Shown one piece after another: positions 34,952 through 43,178 of a stretch of 64,000 nt of DNA (position 1 is its first letter; the number at the start of each line of letters is the position of its first letter). Under the pieces are notes generated by a model that did not search any database, was not told the origin of the DNA, and saw only the letters and a program-made list of their open reading frames with translations. The stretch spans positions 103,855 to 167,854 of the forward strand of contig CAYQKV010000004.1 in the NCBI GenBank assembly GCA_964418255.1, written 5' to 3'. This DNA comes from CAG-1782 sp964418255. Lineage in GTDB: Bacteria; Bacillota; Clostridia; Christensenellales; DTU072. Both the position numbers and the translations under genes were made by a program.

Positions 34952-35950
34952 CTAACGTTTTCTCATCAGTCCAACAACGTCCTGCGCCACGTATTCCGCA
35001 ACGCTTTCACCTTTGTCGAACGCTTCTTTTGCTTTGGAAGAACTGATTTCGTTCTCCGCTTTTACAATAATCGTTTCCGCTCCGCATTTATTCAGGTTAT
35101 ACTCCGCCATTTCTTTTTCGTACGCTTCGTCCGTTTCGTTGCGGTAACCTCTATATATGCGTTTTATCCCGTTTTCTATGCAATAATCCGCCGCCGTGCC
35201 GCCGTAAAACTCTATTCTTACTCTTTTCTTGTATTCGGCAAGGCTTACCGCCGCCATTCTCAGACGGTTTTCCACCGAATACCGCGCGGTTTTATTCTCG
35301 TTTACCATCATTACGACGTAGCAAAAGTCGTTTTCTTCGAGCGCCTTTTCCACCACATACTTATGCCCGAGCGTGAACGGGTCGAAAGTGCCTGTTACCG
35401 CGCATTTTTTCACGTTTTTGTAAATATCTACGCTTGTTTCTCCGTACGTTTTCGCGGAAACGTATGCAAAACATTCTCTTTGCGGCGGGTCGACGGACTT
35501 TCTCTCGACGACGACGGTTCCGCCCTCGTTAAGAAGTCCGGCTTCTTCTATCGCTTTCAACGCCTTGTCGGGAATTCCTTTCCCGTACGGCGGGTCGCAC
35601 AGCACAATATCCGCTTTCACGCCGCGCGAGACCATTCGTCTTATACAGTCGTTAAAATCGCCTTTCAGTATTTCGAACGTGCCGTTTTCCACAAAACTCA
35701 CGTTCTTTTTTATAAGGTCAATCGAAGCCGCCGCGCCGTCGCAAAAATAAACTTTTTTCGCGCCGCGACTTAACGCTTCTATTCCGAGCCCGCCCGTCCC
35801 GGCGAACAAATCTACAACGACCGCGCCGCTTATCACGGTTTGAAGGGCGGCAAAAACTGCTTCCTTAACTTTATCCGTCGTCGGTCGCACGTTGTCGTTT
35901 ATCGGGGGAAGAATTCTTCTTCCTTTATATTTACCGCTGATGACCCTCAT
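34952..35950 (-). CDS. rsmD-coaD: Fusion of 16S rRNA methyltransferase RsmD and phosphopantetheine adenylyltransferase CoaD
   Basis: 332 residues. Residues 1 to ~180 are RsmD: RVISGKYKGRRI, SAM motif VVDLFAGTGGLGIEALSRGA, catalytic DPPYGKG; it makes m2G966 in 16S rRNA. From about 184 the frame continues into CoaD: KCAVTGTFDPFTLGHKYVVE (nucleotide-binding TxGH), RYSVENRLRMA, RGYRNETDE and the ISSSKAKE motif (lysine where most CoaD have Arg). CoaD joins ATP and phosphopantetheine in coenzyme A synthesis. In most Clostridia the two genes are neighbours; here they are one frame without an internal start. It overlaps the aconitase gene by 4 bases. Confidence 0.9.
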   Translation of the reverse strand: MRVISGKYKGRRILPPINDNVRPTTDKVKEAVFAALQTVISGAVVVDLFAGTGGLGIEALSRGAKKVYFCDGAAASIDLIKKNVSFVENGTFEILKGDFNDCIRRMVSRGVKADIVLCDPPYGKGIPDKALKAIEEAGLLNEGGTVVVERKSVDPPQRECFAYVSAKTYGETSVDIYKNVKKCAVTGTFDPFTLGHKYVVEKALEENDFCYVVMMVNENKTARYSVENRLRMAAVSLAEYKKRVRIEFYGGTAADYCIENGIKRIYRGYRNETDEAYEKEMAEYNLNKCGAETIIVKAENEISSSKAKEAFDKGESVAEYVAQDVVGLMRKR

Positions 35951-38166
35951 TTATTTTCCGTTCTATTCCTGTTAATCAGGCACCCCGCTTCGATAATTTT
36001 TCTCTCTTCCGCGGTTACGTCGTCCATTTTCAGAACGATTTTCTTCGCGGCCCCGTTTCTCACTACGGTTGCCTCGACTTTTTTCTCGTCGAAAATTCTG
36101 TCCACGTCCTTAACCGCCACCAAATCTCCGTTTTCGAACTTGTAATCTCCGTCGTAAATAAACGGCAACATTCCCCAGTTTATAAGGTTGCTGCGGTAAC
36201 GTTTCGTCGCGTATTCTTTTGCGATATTCGCCACGCCGCCGAGAACTCTCTGGCAACTTGCCGCCTGTTCTCTCGCGCTTCCGTCTCCGGGTTTAACCGC
36301 GTAAACGACGCTTCCTATCTCGATTTCTCCTTCCAGTCCCGCTAAGCGAGCCGCCTCTTCGTATTCCGAGGTGGGATTTACGCTTTCTTTCTGTATTTGC
36401 TTTGCCTGCCCGACGTAATCGGGGCGTTTCCTGCTGAGCGTGAATTCGGCAAGGCGCAACGGATTGCTTCGATAACTGCTGGTTTCTCCCGACGGAATGA
36501 GTTCGTCGGTAGTGGTAACGGGGTCTTCGATAACCGCCGCCACTTTCATAATGAGATTACGTCCGAGCGCGGGCATTTCCGGCCAGTCCGCGATATTCGG
36601 TCCGTAGCAAAGCGGGTAGTTTTCGTCTCCCTTACCAAAGCAATCGGTTACCCGTTTTTCGTAAACGCTCCCATCGTAAACGTACGGTTTGATTTTTCTT
36701 TCGTAGTCTATTTCCGTCGCGGCGGTAAGGAACCCGCCGTTCGCCGCGGTAGCCGCTATGCTTCTCGCGTCCATAAGCGCAACGCAGGCAAGCTGTCCTT
36801 CGCCGGGTTTACTTCCCTCTCTCGATTCGAAGTTTCTCGTCGTATGTCTTATGGACAGACCGTTGTTTGCAGGAACGTCGCCCGCGCCGAAGCACGGACC
36901 GCAGAATGCGGTTTTGACGTTTACGCCCGCCTGAATGAACTCCGTTATCACGCCTTTTTTCGCAAGGAAGGAGTACAGCGGCTGACTTCCCGGGTAAATG
37001 CTCATAGAAATACGACCGTCCACGCCGCCGTTTTGGGTGAGAATTTCCGCGGCCTCAACGAGGTTGTCGTAAGTTCCGCCCGCGCAACCCGCGATTATCG
37101 CCTGGTCTACGCGAATTTTTCCGTCGATGATTTTATCGGTGAGTTTAAGCTCGCCTTTTTTGAGAAGTTTGTTTCCCGCCGCTTCCACTTTGGAAAGTAT
37201 TTCGTAAGGACGTTCTTTCAGTTCTCTTATCGTATAGGCATTGGACGGATGGAAAGGCAACGCAATCATAGGTTCAACCTCGGACAGGTTTACCGTAACG
37301 AGTCCGTCGTAACAACACTCTTTCTTCCTTTCCAGCTTGCGATAGTCGCCCTCTCTTTTATGTACGCGAAGATACTCTTCGGTTTTTTCGTCTGTTTCCC
37401 ATACCGAACTGAGGCAGGTCGTCTCTGTCGTCATAACGTCTATTCCGTTGCGGAATTCCACGGACAGATTTTTTATTCCCGAACCGAAAAATTCCATAAC
37501 CTTGTTTTTCACGAACCCGCAAGCGAAAGTTTCTTTGATAATGGCAAGCGCGACGTCCTGCGGTCCGACGCCTTTTTTCGGTTTGCCTTTAAGTTCCACC
37601 CCGATTACGTCGGGATAGTTTATGTCGTAAGTTTTACAGAGAAGTTGTTTAACGAGTTCTCCTCCGCCCTCGCCGATTGCCATAGTTCCGAGCGCGCCGT
37701 AACGCGTATGAGAATCGCTGCCCAGAATCATCTTGCCGCAACCCGCCATACGTTCCCTCATATAGCTGTGGATTACGCCCTGGTGCGCGGGCACGTATAT
37801 TCCGCCGTATTTTTTCGCCGCGGAGTATCCGAAGTTGTGGTCGTCTTCGTTAATCGTGCCGCCCACCGCGCAAAGGCTGTTGTGGCAGTTTGTAAGAACG
37901 TACGGTATGGGGAATTTTTTCAGTCCGCTCGCTTTCGCAGTCTGTATGATGCCGACGTAGGTTATGTCGTGGCTTGCCATACAGTCGAAACTTATCATAA
38001 GTTTGCCGCCCTTTACCGTGGGTTTATTCTTATTGTGCGCGTCGAGAATTCCGTACGCTATCGTACCTTTGTACCATTCCGCGCCCCCTCTCGAAAGAGC
38101 TTCTTTTTCCGCAATGCGTTTTCCGTCCGCATAATAAACTTTTTTTGCGATTTTTTTGATTACCAT
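35947..38166 (-). CDS. acn: Aconitate hydratase
   Basis: 739 residues. Iron-sulfur cysteines are in AGCAGGTYDN and FCGPCFGAGDVP, with TNCHNSLCAVGG earlier; the substrate motif GSDSHTRYGALGTMAIGEGGGE is clear. The C-terminal swivel domain is near KRYRSNLINWGMLPF. It is closest in layout to the single-chain aconitase/homoaconitase-like group of anaerobes. It isomerises citrate to isocitrate. With citrate synthase at 43 kb and fumarase at 28 kb it supports a partial TCA cycle. First gene of an operon running into rsmD-coaD; AGCGGAGA precedes its ATG. Confidence 0.9.
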   Translation of the reverse strand: MVIKKIAKKVYYADGKRIAEKEALSRGGAEWYKGTIAYGILDAHNKNKPTVKGGKLMISFDCMASHDITYVGIIQTAKASGLKKFPIPYVLTNCHNSLCAVGGTINEDDHNFGYSAAKKYGGIYVPAHQGVIHSYMRERMAGCGKMILGSDSHTRYGALGTMAIGEGGGELVKQLLCKTYDINYPDVIGVELKGKPKKGVGPQDVALAIIKETFACGFVKNKVMEFFGSGIKNLSVEFRNGIDVMTTETTCLSSVWETDEKTEEYLRVHKREGDYRKLERKKECCYDGLVTVNLSEVEPMIALPFHPSNAYTIRELKERPYEILSKVEAAGNKLLKKGELKLTDKIIDGKIRVDQAIIAGCAGGTYDNLVEAAEILTQNGGVDGRISMSIYPGSQPLYSFLAKKGVITEFIQAGVNVKTAFCGPCFGAGDVPANNGLSIRHTTRNFESREGSKPGEGQLACVALMDARSIAATAANGGFLTAATEIDYERKIKPYVYDGSVYEKRVTDCFGKGDENYPLCYGPNIADWPEMPALGRNLIMKVAAVIEDPVTTTDELIPSGETSSYRSNPLRLAEFTLSRKRPDYVGQAKQIQKESVNPTSEYEEAARLAGLEGEIEIGSVVYAVKPGDGSAREQAASCQRVLGGVANIAKEYATKRYRSNLINWGMLPFIYDGDYKFENGDLVAVKDVDRIFDEKKVEATVVRNGAAKKIVLKMDDVTAEERKIIEAGCLINRNRTENK

Positions 38167-38301
38167 AATATCTTTCTCCGCTTTAATTTATAATTATTAT
38201 TTTATTTTACCATACGCGCGTTATATTTTGCAAGCATTTTCCATTTTTACGAATTTTACAAAACAAATTGCAAGGTGTGTCATAAACGAAACCGTAAAAC
38301 G

Positions 38302-38330
38302 TTTACAAAACGTGGATTCCATCTTATACT
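38302..38330 (+). promoter_or_regulatory. Promoter of the 72-residue protein gene
   Basis: TTTACA (38302-38307), 17-base spacer, TATACT (38325-38330). Expected start near 38337, giving a 26-base leader with GGAGG before the ATG at 38363. Confidence 0.75.
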
Positions 38331-38362
38331 TCAAGCGTAAACAAAAAAACGGAGGACGAAAA

Positions 38363-38581
38363 ATGACAACTGTCGCAATCGGAATAAACAAGGAAAACGT
38401 AAGGACTCTCGCGCCGTTTATAAGCGGCGGAGTAAAAAACATAACGGGCTTTTTCGAAAACTCGAAATTCTGGAAAGTCACTTCGGTTTCGGAAAACGTA
38501 CAAAACGAGTTCTTTTTCGACAAAAGAGATTTCCTGACTTCTGCGGATATTCTCGGAACCCTTATAAATATCGTAAGATAA
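38363..38581 (+). CDS. Small protein of unknown function (72 residues)
   Basis: ATG at 38363 with GGAGG 7 bases upstream and its own good promoter. A longer in-frame version begins at 38156 but lies across the promoter and has no ribosome site, so I use the short form. The product has no membrane span and no cysteines; it contains aromatic, charged stretches (NSKFWKVTSVSENV, NEFFFDKRDFL) and ends LGTLINIVR. I do not recognise it. It sits between divergent aconitase and convergent tagD, two bases before the tagD stop. Confidence 0.6.
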   Translation: MTTVAIGINKENVRTLAPFISGGVKNITGFFENSKFWKVTSVSENVQNEFFFDKRDFLTSADILGTLINIVR

Positions 38582-38583
38582 TT

Positions 38584-38982
38584 TCAGTCTTTATCGGAAA
38601 CGCCGAGGTCGTTTTTTATCTGCGTGGTGGAAATATCCGGCGTTCTCGGCAAATACACGACGTCGCAAAAATCTTTGAGAAAATCGAATTTCCCTTTCCA
38701 GTCGTCGCCCATAACGAACGTATCGATATGGTAGAGCCTGACGTCCTCGATTTTCTGTTCCCAGCACGTTTCGGGAATAACCAGGTCGACGTATCTGAGC
38801 GCTTCGAGCATCTGTTTTCTTTCTTCATAGGAAAAATAGCAAATCTTGTTCTTCTGCGCGTTGAATTCGTCGGTGGAAAGTCCAACTACGAGGTAATCCC
38901 CGTATTCTTTCGCGCGTTTAAGCAAGTTTATATGCCCGTAATGCAATAAATCGAACGTCCCGTAGGTAATCACTCTTTTCAT
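38584..38982 (-). CDS. tagD: Glycerol-3-phosphate cytidylyltransferase
   Basis: 132 residues, the normal size. Motifs: GTFDLLHYGHINLL (HxGH), LVVGLSTDEFN, and ISTTQIK near the end (the RTxGISTT-type motif of TagD/GCT). It makes CDP-glycerol from CTP and glycerol-3-phosphate for wall teichoic acid or a related polymer. It overlaps the preceding GT2-TagF gene by 4 bases, so donor synthesis and polymer transfer are coded together. Confidence 0.93.
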   Translation of the reverse strand: MKRVITYGTFDLLHYGHINLLKRAKEYGDYLVVGLSTDEFNAQKNKICYFSYEERKQMLEALRYVDLVIPETCWEQKIEDVRLYHIDTFVMGDDWKGKFDFLKDFCDVVYLPRTPDISTTQIKNDLGVSDKD

Positions 38983-41969
38983 TTATTTTCTCCTTTTTCA
39001 TCGCCGAAACGGATACTCGCTATTAAAGAAGCTGTCTTTTCGGCGGCTTTGCCGTCCTCGTACGACCCCGCTTCTTCAAGGTGTTTTTTCATTTGTCCGA
39101 CGAATTCTTTTTCGTCGAAAGAAAGAATATTTTTTACCGCTTCTTCGTTGTTTTTCGCAATCGGATAACGCCATTTTTTCACGGGATAAGCGAAACTTCT
39201 CTCGTTTTCGTCATAATCGGACATATCGGGTGCGTAAACGAAAATCGGTTTTCCCGTAAATATCATATCCCACATTGCCGAGGAATAATCGCTTATCATC
39301 GCGTCGGAAGCGGCGATTATTTCCTGCATATCGGGATATTCGGTAACGTCGGTTACCTCCGCGCCTATATCCGCTTTTCCTTCGACGAACCCGTGTCCGC
39401 GGTAGAATATCGTCCATTCCCCGCCGAACCGTTTTCCCAGCGCGCCTTTAACCGCGGCAAAATCCAACCCGTGCGCGTCGGAAACGAACCCGTTGCGGAA
39501 TGTCGGCGCGTAAACGAGTATCTTTTTCCCGTTTATCCCGTAAAAACTCCTTACTTTTTCCGCCGCGGCTTTTTTCTTTTTTTCGTCGAACAGCAGAGAA
39601 TTTCGCGGAAGTCCCCATTTCAGGAACACACCCTGCGAAAATCTGAACGAAGACGCGGTATCTCTCGTAAAAAACTCGCAACCCGAAATAAAGTAGTCGG
39701 GCTGTCTGTTTCTGAGCGCAAACTTTTTCATCGCGGGTTTTGATTTATTCTGCAAATAATCGTACCCTATGTGTTTATAATTTATCGCACCGTGCCAGGT
39801 GTTTATATAGACCTGCTTTTTCCTTTTGGGAAGATAAGAAGGTATGCTGTCGTTGTAAACCACGGTTTTCGCGCCGAGCTGGGAAAACACGTACCCGAGC
39901 GTGTTCATTTTCACGACTTTTATTCCCCGTTCCCTTATTTCGTCGCAAGTTTCGGGATAATCGCTCACCCAGGTCATACGGAAATCGTCGCCGAATTTTT
40001 CTCTGAGTTCGAGCGCGACGTATTTCGTGTTGCACGCGAAGCCTTTTCTCTTTGTCGTAACGAAAATAACTTTGTCTTCTCTAAGCGGAATAAACGCGGA
40101 AAGCAAACGGAACACCCCTCTTGCAACTTTGTGAACAAAGAGTTTTATTTCCGCAATCGCAACTTGCGCCGCCGATATTTTTTCTCCCGCTCTTTCGATT
40201 TTCTTTTCCGCGACGTATTCGGCGTCAGGTATCTCCAAATATCTTTCCCAGAATCCTAAACTCGTCAATTCGGTAAAGTTCTTACGGTAATCGTTTTTCG
40301 CTCTTTCGAAGTTTTTATTTATGTTCTTCACCGTCGCAAGGCATTGCTTTACACAAGCGAAAGCTCTTTTAAGATTTCTTTCCGTAACGAACCCGTCTTT
40401 TCCCGACGGATTTACGTTAAGCGCACTTTTCGCGCCGAAAAACGCTTTCCAGTTGGGTCTCGCGGCGGGGACGGTAACCTGTCTCCCCCACGGAAAACAT
40501 CCGTTGAACGTAAATAAGGCGACGGCTTTTTTCACCTTGCCCATACGGCAGGATTTTGTGTATTTCCCGATATAATTTTTGCCGACTTCTATTTTTTCAA
40601 TCTTCGGATTATATTTCATAATTTCCGAATTGAGCGCGGTCGGGTCGGCGGTTTTCAGAAACTCCGTTCCTTTCAGAAAGTCGTTTATCCCTCTCGTCGC
40701 GCTTTCCGCCTCGTTGTATCTGAACGTAAGAATTCCCCGCACCGTCTCTTTTATTGCGCGCTTTTTTAGCGTTTTCGCGTTAAAATCGGCTTTATGCACC
40801 GCTTCCATTATACATTGATTACGGTTATAGTAATATTCGAGAAACGCGGGTCTCTTCCCTTCGAAGGGTTCGTGCCACACGAAAATTCCGTTAAGCGTAA
40901 TAAAGTTTTTACCGCACCTTAACCCGTATTCGATATCGTCGCGTTTGATAAAAATCGGAAGAGGCAGGTTGCTTTCCGAGGGCACGGATGCGGGGAGAGC
41001 ACAAAACCACCAGGAGAGGTAGTTTATTTTCTCTTCATTTTCGTTCCTCGCGAGGTTATCCGAATCCGACAAATCGAGCTTTGCGCCTATGGGCACGACT
41101 TTTCCGCGTTCGTAGTCCCACCTGTCCGCGCGTTCGTTCTGAATATATTTTTCGTCCGTTCTCAGCATCGCGCCGCCGATAAACGCGTCCTTGTACTCGT
41201 CCTTAATGTAGGAAAGCAACGTAAACGTCCGATAAAAACTTTCGCTTTCAAACCTTACGTCGTCGTCGGTAAGCACGATATGCGTTATTCTCTCTTCTTC
41301 CCTGACTTTCACCGTCTCGATAATTCCGCGGGTAAATCCGCCCGCGCCGCCCGCGTTTTTATTGTGAATTACCGTAACGTCCCCTTTTCTTTCGGGGATA
41401 GTTGCGCCGTTATCTACTACGAGGACTTTGAGTTTTCCGCGTAAAATCGATTTTTCGTTGTCGAAAATATCCCTTTGAAGAGTTTTCATATTTTCTTCGA
41501 CGAATTTTTCCCTTTTGTAAGTGCACACGACCACGCGCATATTTACGTCGCGTTTCGGTTTTTCGTCCGTAGAAAAATCCGCGCTTAAAAACGCGCCTTG
41601 CGAGTTTGCTCTAATCGTAAAATAATAAATTCCCTCGCCGAGGGCGGGCAGGGAAATTTCCGTTTTTTCAACGAAATTCACTTCGGTAAACAACTTTTCG
41701 TAAACCGTGCCGTTTTCCTCTCTCGAATGAAAAACTCTTACGGTGAATTCGCCTTCCGCACGCAAAGTGAGCTTAACGCCGTCTATCCCGGCGTATTTTG
41801 TCCATTTCCCTATGGAAAAAGAAGAAGCGTAGGTATCGAAGCGGCACTCCGCGCCTACCTTAAATTCGATTTTTCCGTCGCTGAATTTTGCCCCGTCTCC
41901 GCAACGGAAATAGAGTTCGGTCGCGTCGGAAGCGAACTCGCACGGAAAAATTACATTTTGTAAAATCAT
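38979..41969 (-). CDS. Fusion of a GlfT2-like glycosyltransferase and a TagF-like glycerophosphotransferase
   Basis: 996 residues. About 1-140: beta-rich N-terminal domain as in galactofuranosyltransferase GlfT2. About 143-400: GT-A fold with VVVCTYKRE, NKNAGGAGGFTRG and the metal motif LTDDDVRFE, then WWFCALP and DDIEYGLR. After a ~200-residue helical linker, the C-terminal ~380 residues are a CDP-glycerol glycerophosphotransferase: TWHGAINYKHIGYDY, YAPTFRNG, FYRGHG and SDYSSAMWD. One chain would thus add both a hexose (galactofuranose-like, by analogy) and glycerol phosphate. No membrane spans; it probably works on a lipid-linked acceptor at the inner face. Ribosome site CGGAGGG. Next gene tagD supplies the CDP-glycerol. 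Confidence 0.88.
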   Translation of the reverse strand: MILQNVIFPCEFASDATELYFRCGDGAKFSDGKIEFKVGAECRFDTYASSFSIGKWTKYAGIDGVKLTLRAEGEFTVRVFHSREENGTVYEKLFTEVNFVEKTEISLPALGEGIYYFTIRANSQGAFLSADFSTDEKPKRDVNMRVVVCTYKREKFVEENMKTLQRDIFDNEKSILRGKLKVLVVDNGATIPERKGDVTVIHNKNAGGAGGFTRGIIETVKVREEERITHIVLTDDDVRFESESFYRTFTLLSYIKDEYKDAFIGGAMLRTDEKYIQNERADRWDYERGKVVPIGAKLDLSDSDNLARNENEEKINYLSWWFCALPASVPSESNLPLPIFIKRDDIEYGLRCGKNFITLNGIFVWHEPFEGKRPAFLEYYYNRNQCIMEAVHKADFNAKTLKKRAIKETVRGILTFRYNEAESATRGINDFLKGTEFLKTADPTALNSEIMKYNPKIEKIEVGKNYIGKYTKSCRMGKVKKAVALFTFNGCFPWGRQVTVPAARPNWKAFFGAKSALNVNPSGKDGFVTERNLKRAFACVKQCLATVKNINKNFERAKNDYRKNFTELTSLGFWERYLEIPDAEYVAEKKIERAGEKISAAQVAIAEIKLFVHKVARGVFRLLSAFIPLREDKVIFVTTKRKGFACNTKYVALELREKFGDDFRMTWVSDYPETCDEIRERGIKVVKMNTLGYVFSQLGAKTVVYNDSIPSYLPKRKKQVYINTWHGAINYKHIGYDYLQNKSKPAMKKFALRNRQPDYFISGCEFFTRDTASSFRFSQGVFLKWGLPRNSLLFDEKKKKAAAEKVRSFYGINGKKILVYAPTFRNGFVSDAHGLDFAAVKGALGKRFGGEWTIFYRGHGFVEGKADIGAEVTDVTEYPDMQEIIAASDAMISDYSSAMWDMIFTGKPIFVYAPDMSDYDENERSFAYPVKKWRYPIAKNNEEAVKNILSFDEKEFVGQMKKHLEEAGSYEDGKAAEKTASLIASIRFGDEKGENK

Positions 41970-42045
41970 TTACCCTCCGTAATTTATTTATTATACATTA
42001 TTCACTTTATTATGTCAACGCGCGAAAGCAGCGGGAAGTTCGGTA

Positions 42046-42074
42046 TTGATTTTTCCCGCGGGTTATGTTAGACT
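42046..42074 (+). promoter_or_regulatory. Promoter of the KDPG aldolase gene
   Basis: TTGATT (42046-42051), 17-base spacer, TAGACT (42069-42074), followed by a ~53-base leader with AGGGG before the ATG. A later TATAAT-like box near 42110 is an alternative. Confidence 0.5.
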
Positions 42075-42133
42075 AAAAGACGAAGATATAAAACTTCATA
42101 TCCGACAATATAATTCCTTTAATAGGGGCGATA

Positions 42134-43114
42134 ATGCTTAACACTTACAATCCCGTTTTTAACCGCGCTTACGACGATATTATCCGTAAACTCGACCTTT
42201 GCGGCGTAATTCCGCTTATCAAAATCGAAGACGTAAAGAACGCTCTGCCTCTTGCGGGCGCGCTTCTCGGCGCGGATTTAACCGTCGCGGAAATCACTTT
42301 CCGTTCCGCTTGCGCTCCCGAAGTTATCCGCGTTCTCACCTCGCGTTTTCCCGACCTCATAGTGGGCGCGGGCACGGTGATTAACCTTAAACAGGTTCAG
42401 GAAGCCTACAACGCGGGCGCGAAATACATCGTGACCCCTGCGTTTAACCCCGCGGTCGTCGACAGGTGTATAGAACTCGGCGTTCCCGTCTTCCCCGGTT
42501 GCAGTACGGCTACCGACATAGACCAGGCGTATTCACGCGGACTCCGCGTGGTAAAATTTTTTCCCGCCGAACTTCTCGGCGGCATAGAAATGATGAAGGC
42601 TCTGAGCGGTCCTTACCCGTTTATGAAATTCATTCCTACCGGCGGCATAAATCTTTCAAATCTGACAAATTATCTCTCGTTCGGCAAAGTTCTTTGCTGC
42701 GCGGGGACGTTTATTGCCGAAGAACAAAATCTTGCCGCAGGTCGTTTTGCCGAGATTACCCGTACCGCGCACGCCGCGGTGGACGAAGTTCTCGGTCTTA
42801 AACTCGACCACGTCGCTCTCAATCTCGAAGAAGGCGCAGCGCAGGACGCGCTCAAAGGTTTTTCGCGTTTCGCAGGCAAAAACTACAATCCCGCCGAAAC
42901 TACCGTTTTCGGGGTGGAAGCTATAAAATCGGGCGGGAATTCCGCAGGCTATATAGTATACTCCTCCCCTAACCTCGAACGTTGCGTTTATTATCTCCGC
43001 AACCGCGGTTTCTGCGTGGACGAAACCCGTTCGGTAAAGGAAAAAGGACGACTTTCGGAAATCTGCCTCATCGCCAAATTCGGAAACTTCGAAATTAAAA
43101 TCATAAAGAGATAG
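42134..43114 (+). CDS. KDPG/KHG aldolase with C-terminal VOC-like domain
   Basis: 326 residues. The first ~205 are a class I 2-keto-3-deoxy-6-phosphogluconate/2-keto-4-hydroxyglutarate aldolase: VAEITFRS (catalytic Glu), IVGAGTVI, PVFPGCSTATDI, the Schiff-base lysine in RVVKFFPAELLGG, and FIPTGGINLSN. The last ~110 (LDHVALNLEEG onward) look like one half of a vicinal-oxygen-chelate/glyoxalase fold, a tail seen on some Clostridial KDPG aldolases. It would cleave KDPG to pyruvate and glyceraldehyde-3-phosphate in sugar-acid breakdown; no other pathway genes are next to it. Ribosome site AGGGG. Confidence 0.85.
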   Translation: MLNTYNPVFNRAYDDIIRKLDLCGVIPLIKIEDVKNALPLAGALLGADLTVAEITFRSACAPEVIRVLTSRFPDLIVGAGTVINLKQVQEAYNAGAKYIVTPAFNPAVVDRCIELGVPVFPGCSTATDIDQAYSRGLRVVKFFPAELLGGIEMMKALSGPYPFMKFIPTGGINLSNLTNYLSFGKVLCCAGTFIAEEQNLAAGRFAEITRTAHAAVDEVLGLKLDHVALNLEEGAAQDALKGFSRFAGKNYNPAETTVFGVEAIKSGGNSAGYIVYSSPNLERCVYYLRNRGFCVDETRSVKEKGRLSEICLIAKFGNFEIKIIKR

Positions 43115-43135
43115 TCTATGTTCCTTGTGAAAAAA

Positions 43136-43166
43136 AACGCCGTTTTGTCTTTAACAAAGCGGCGTT
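43136..43166. terminator. Bidirectional terminator between the aldolase and citrate synthase genes
   Basis: 12-bp stem (43136-43147 with 43155-43166, one G-T pair) and 7-base loop between convergent genes. On the minus strand it is followed by TTTTTT, on the plus strand by a T-rich stretch. Confidence 0.8.
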
Positions 43167-43178
43167 ATTATTCGGTTT

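Noticed and set aside
36397..38193. Open frame of 598 codons opposite aconitase
   Set aside because: Antisense shadow; aconitase on the minus strand has all iron-sulfur and substrate motifs.
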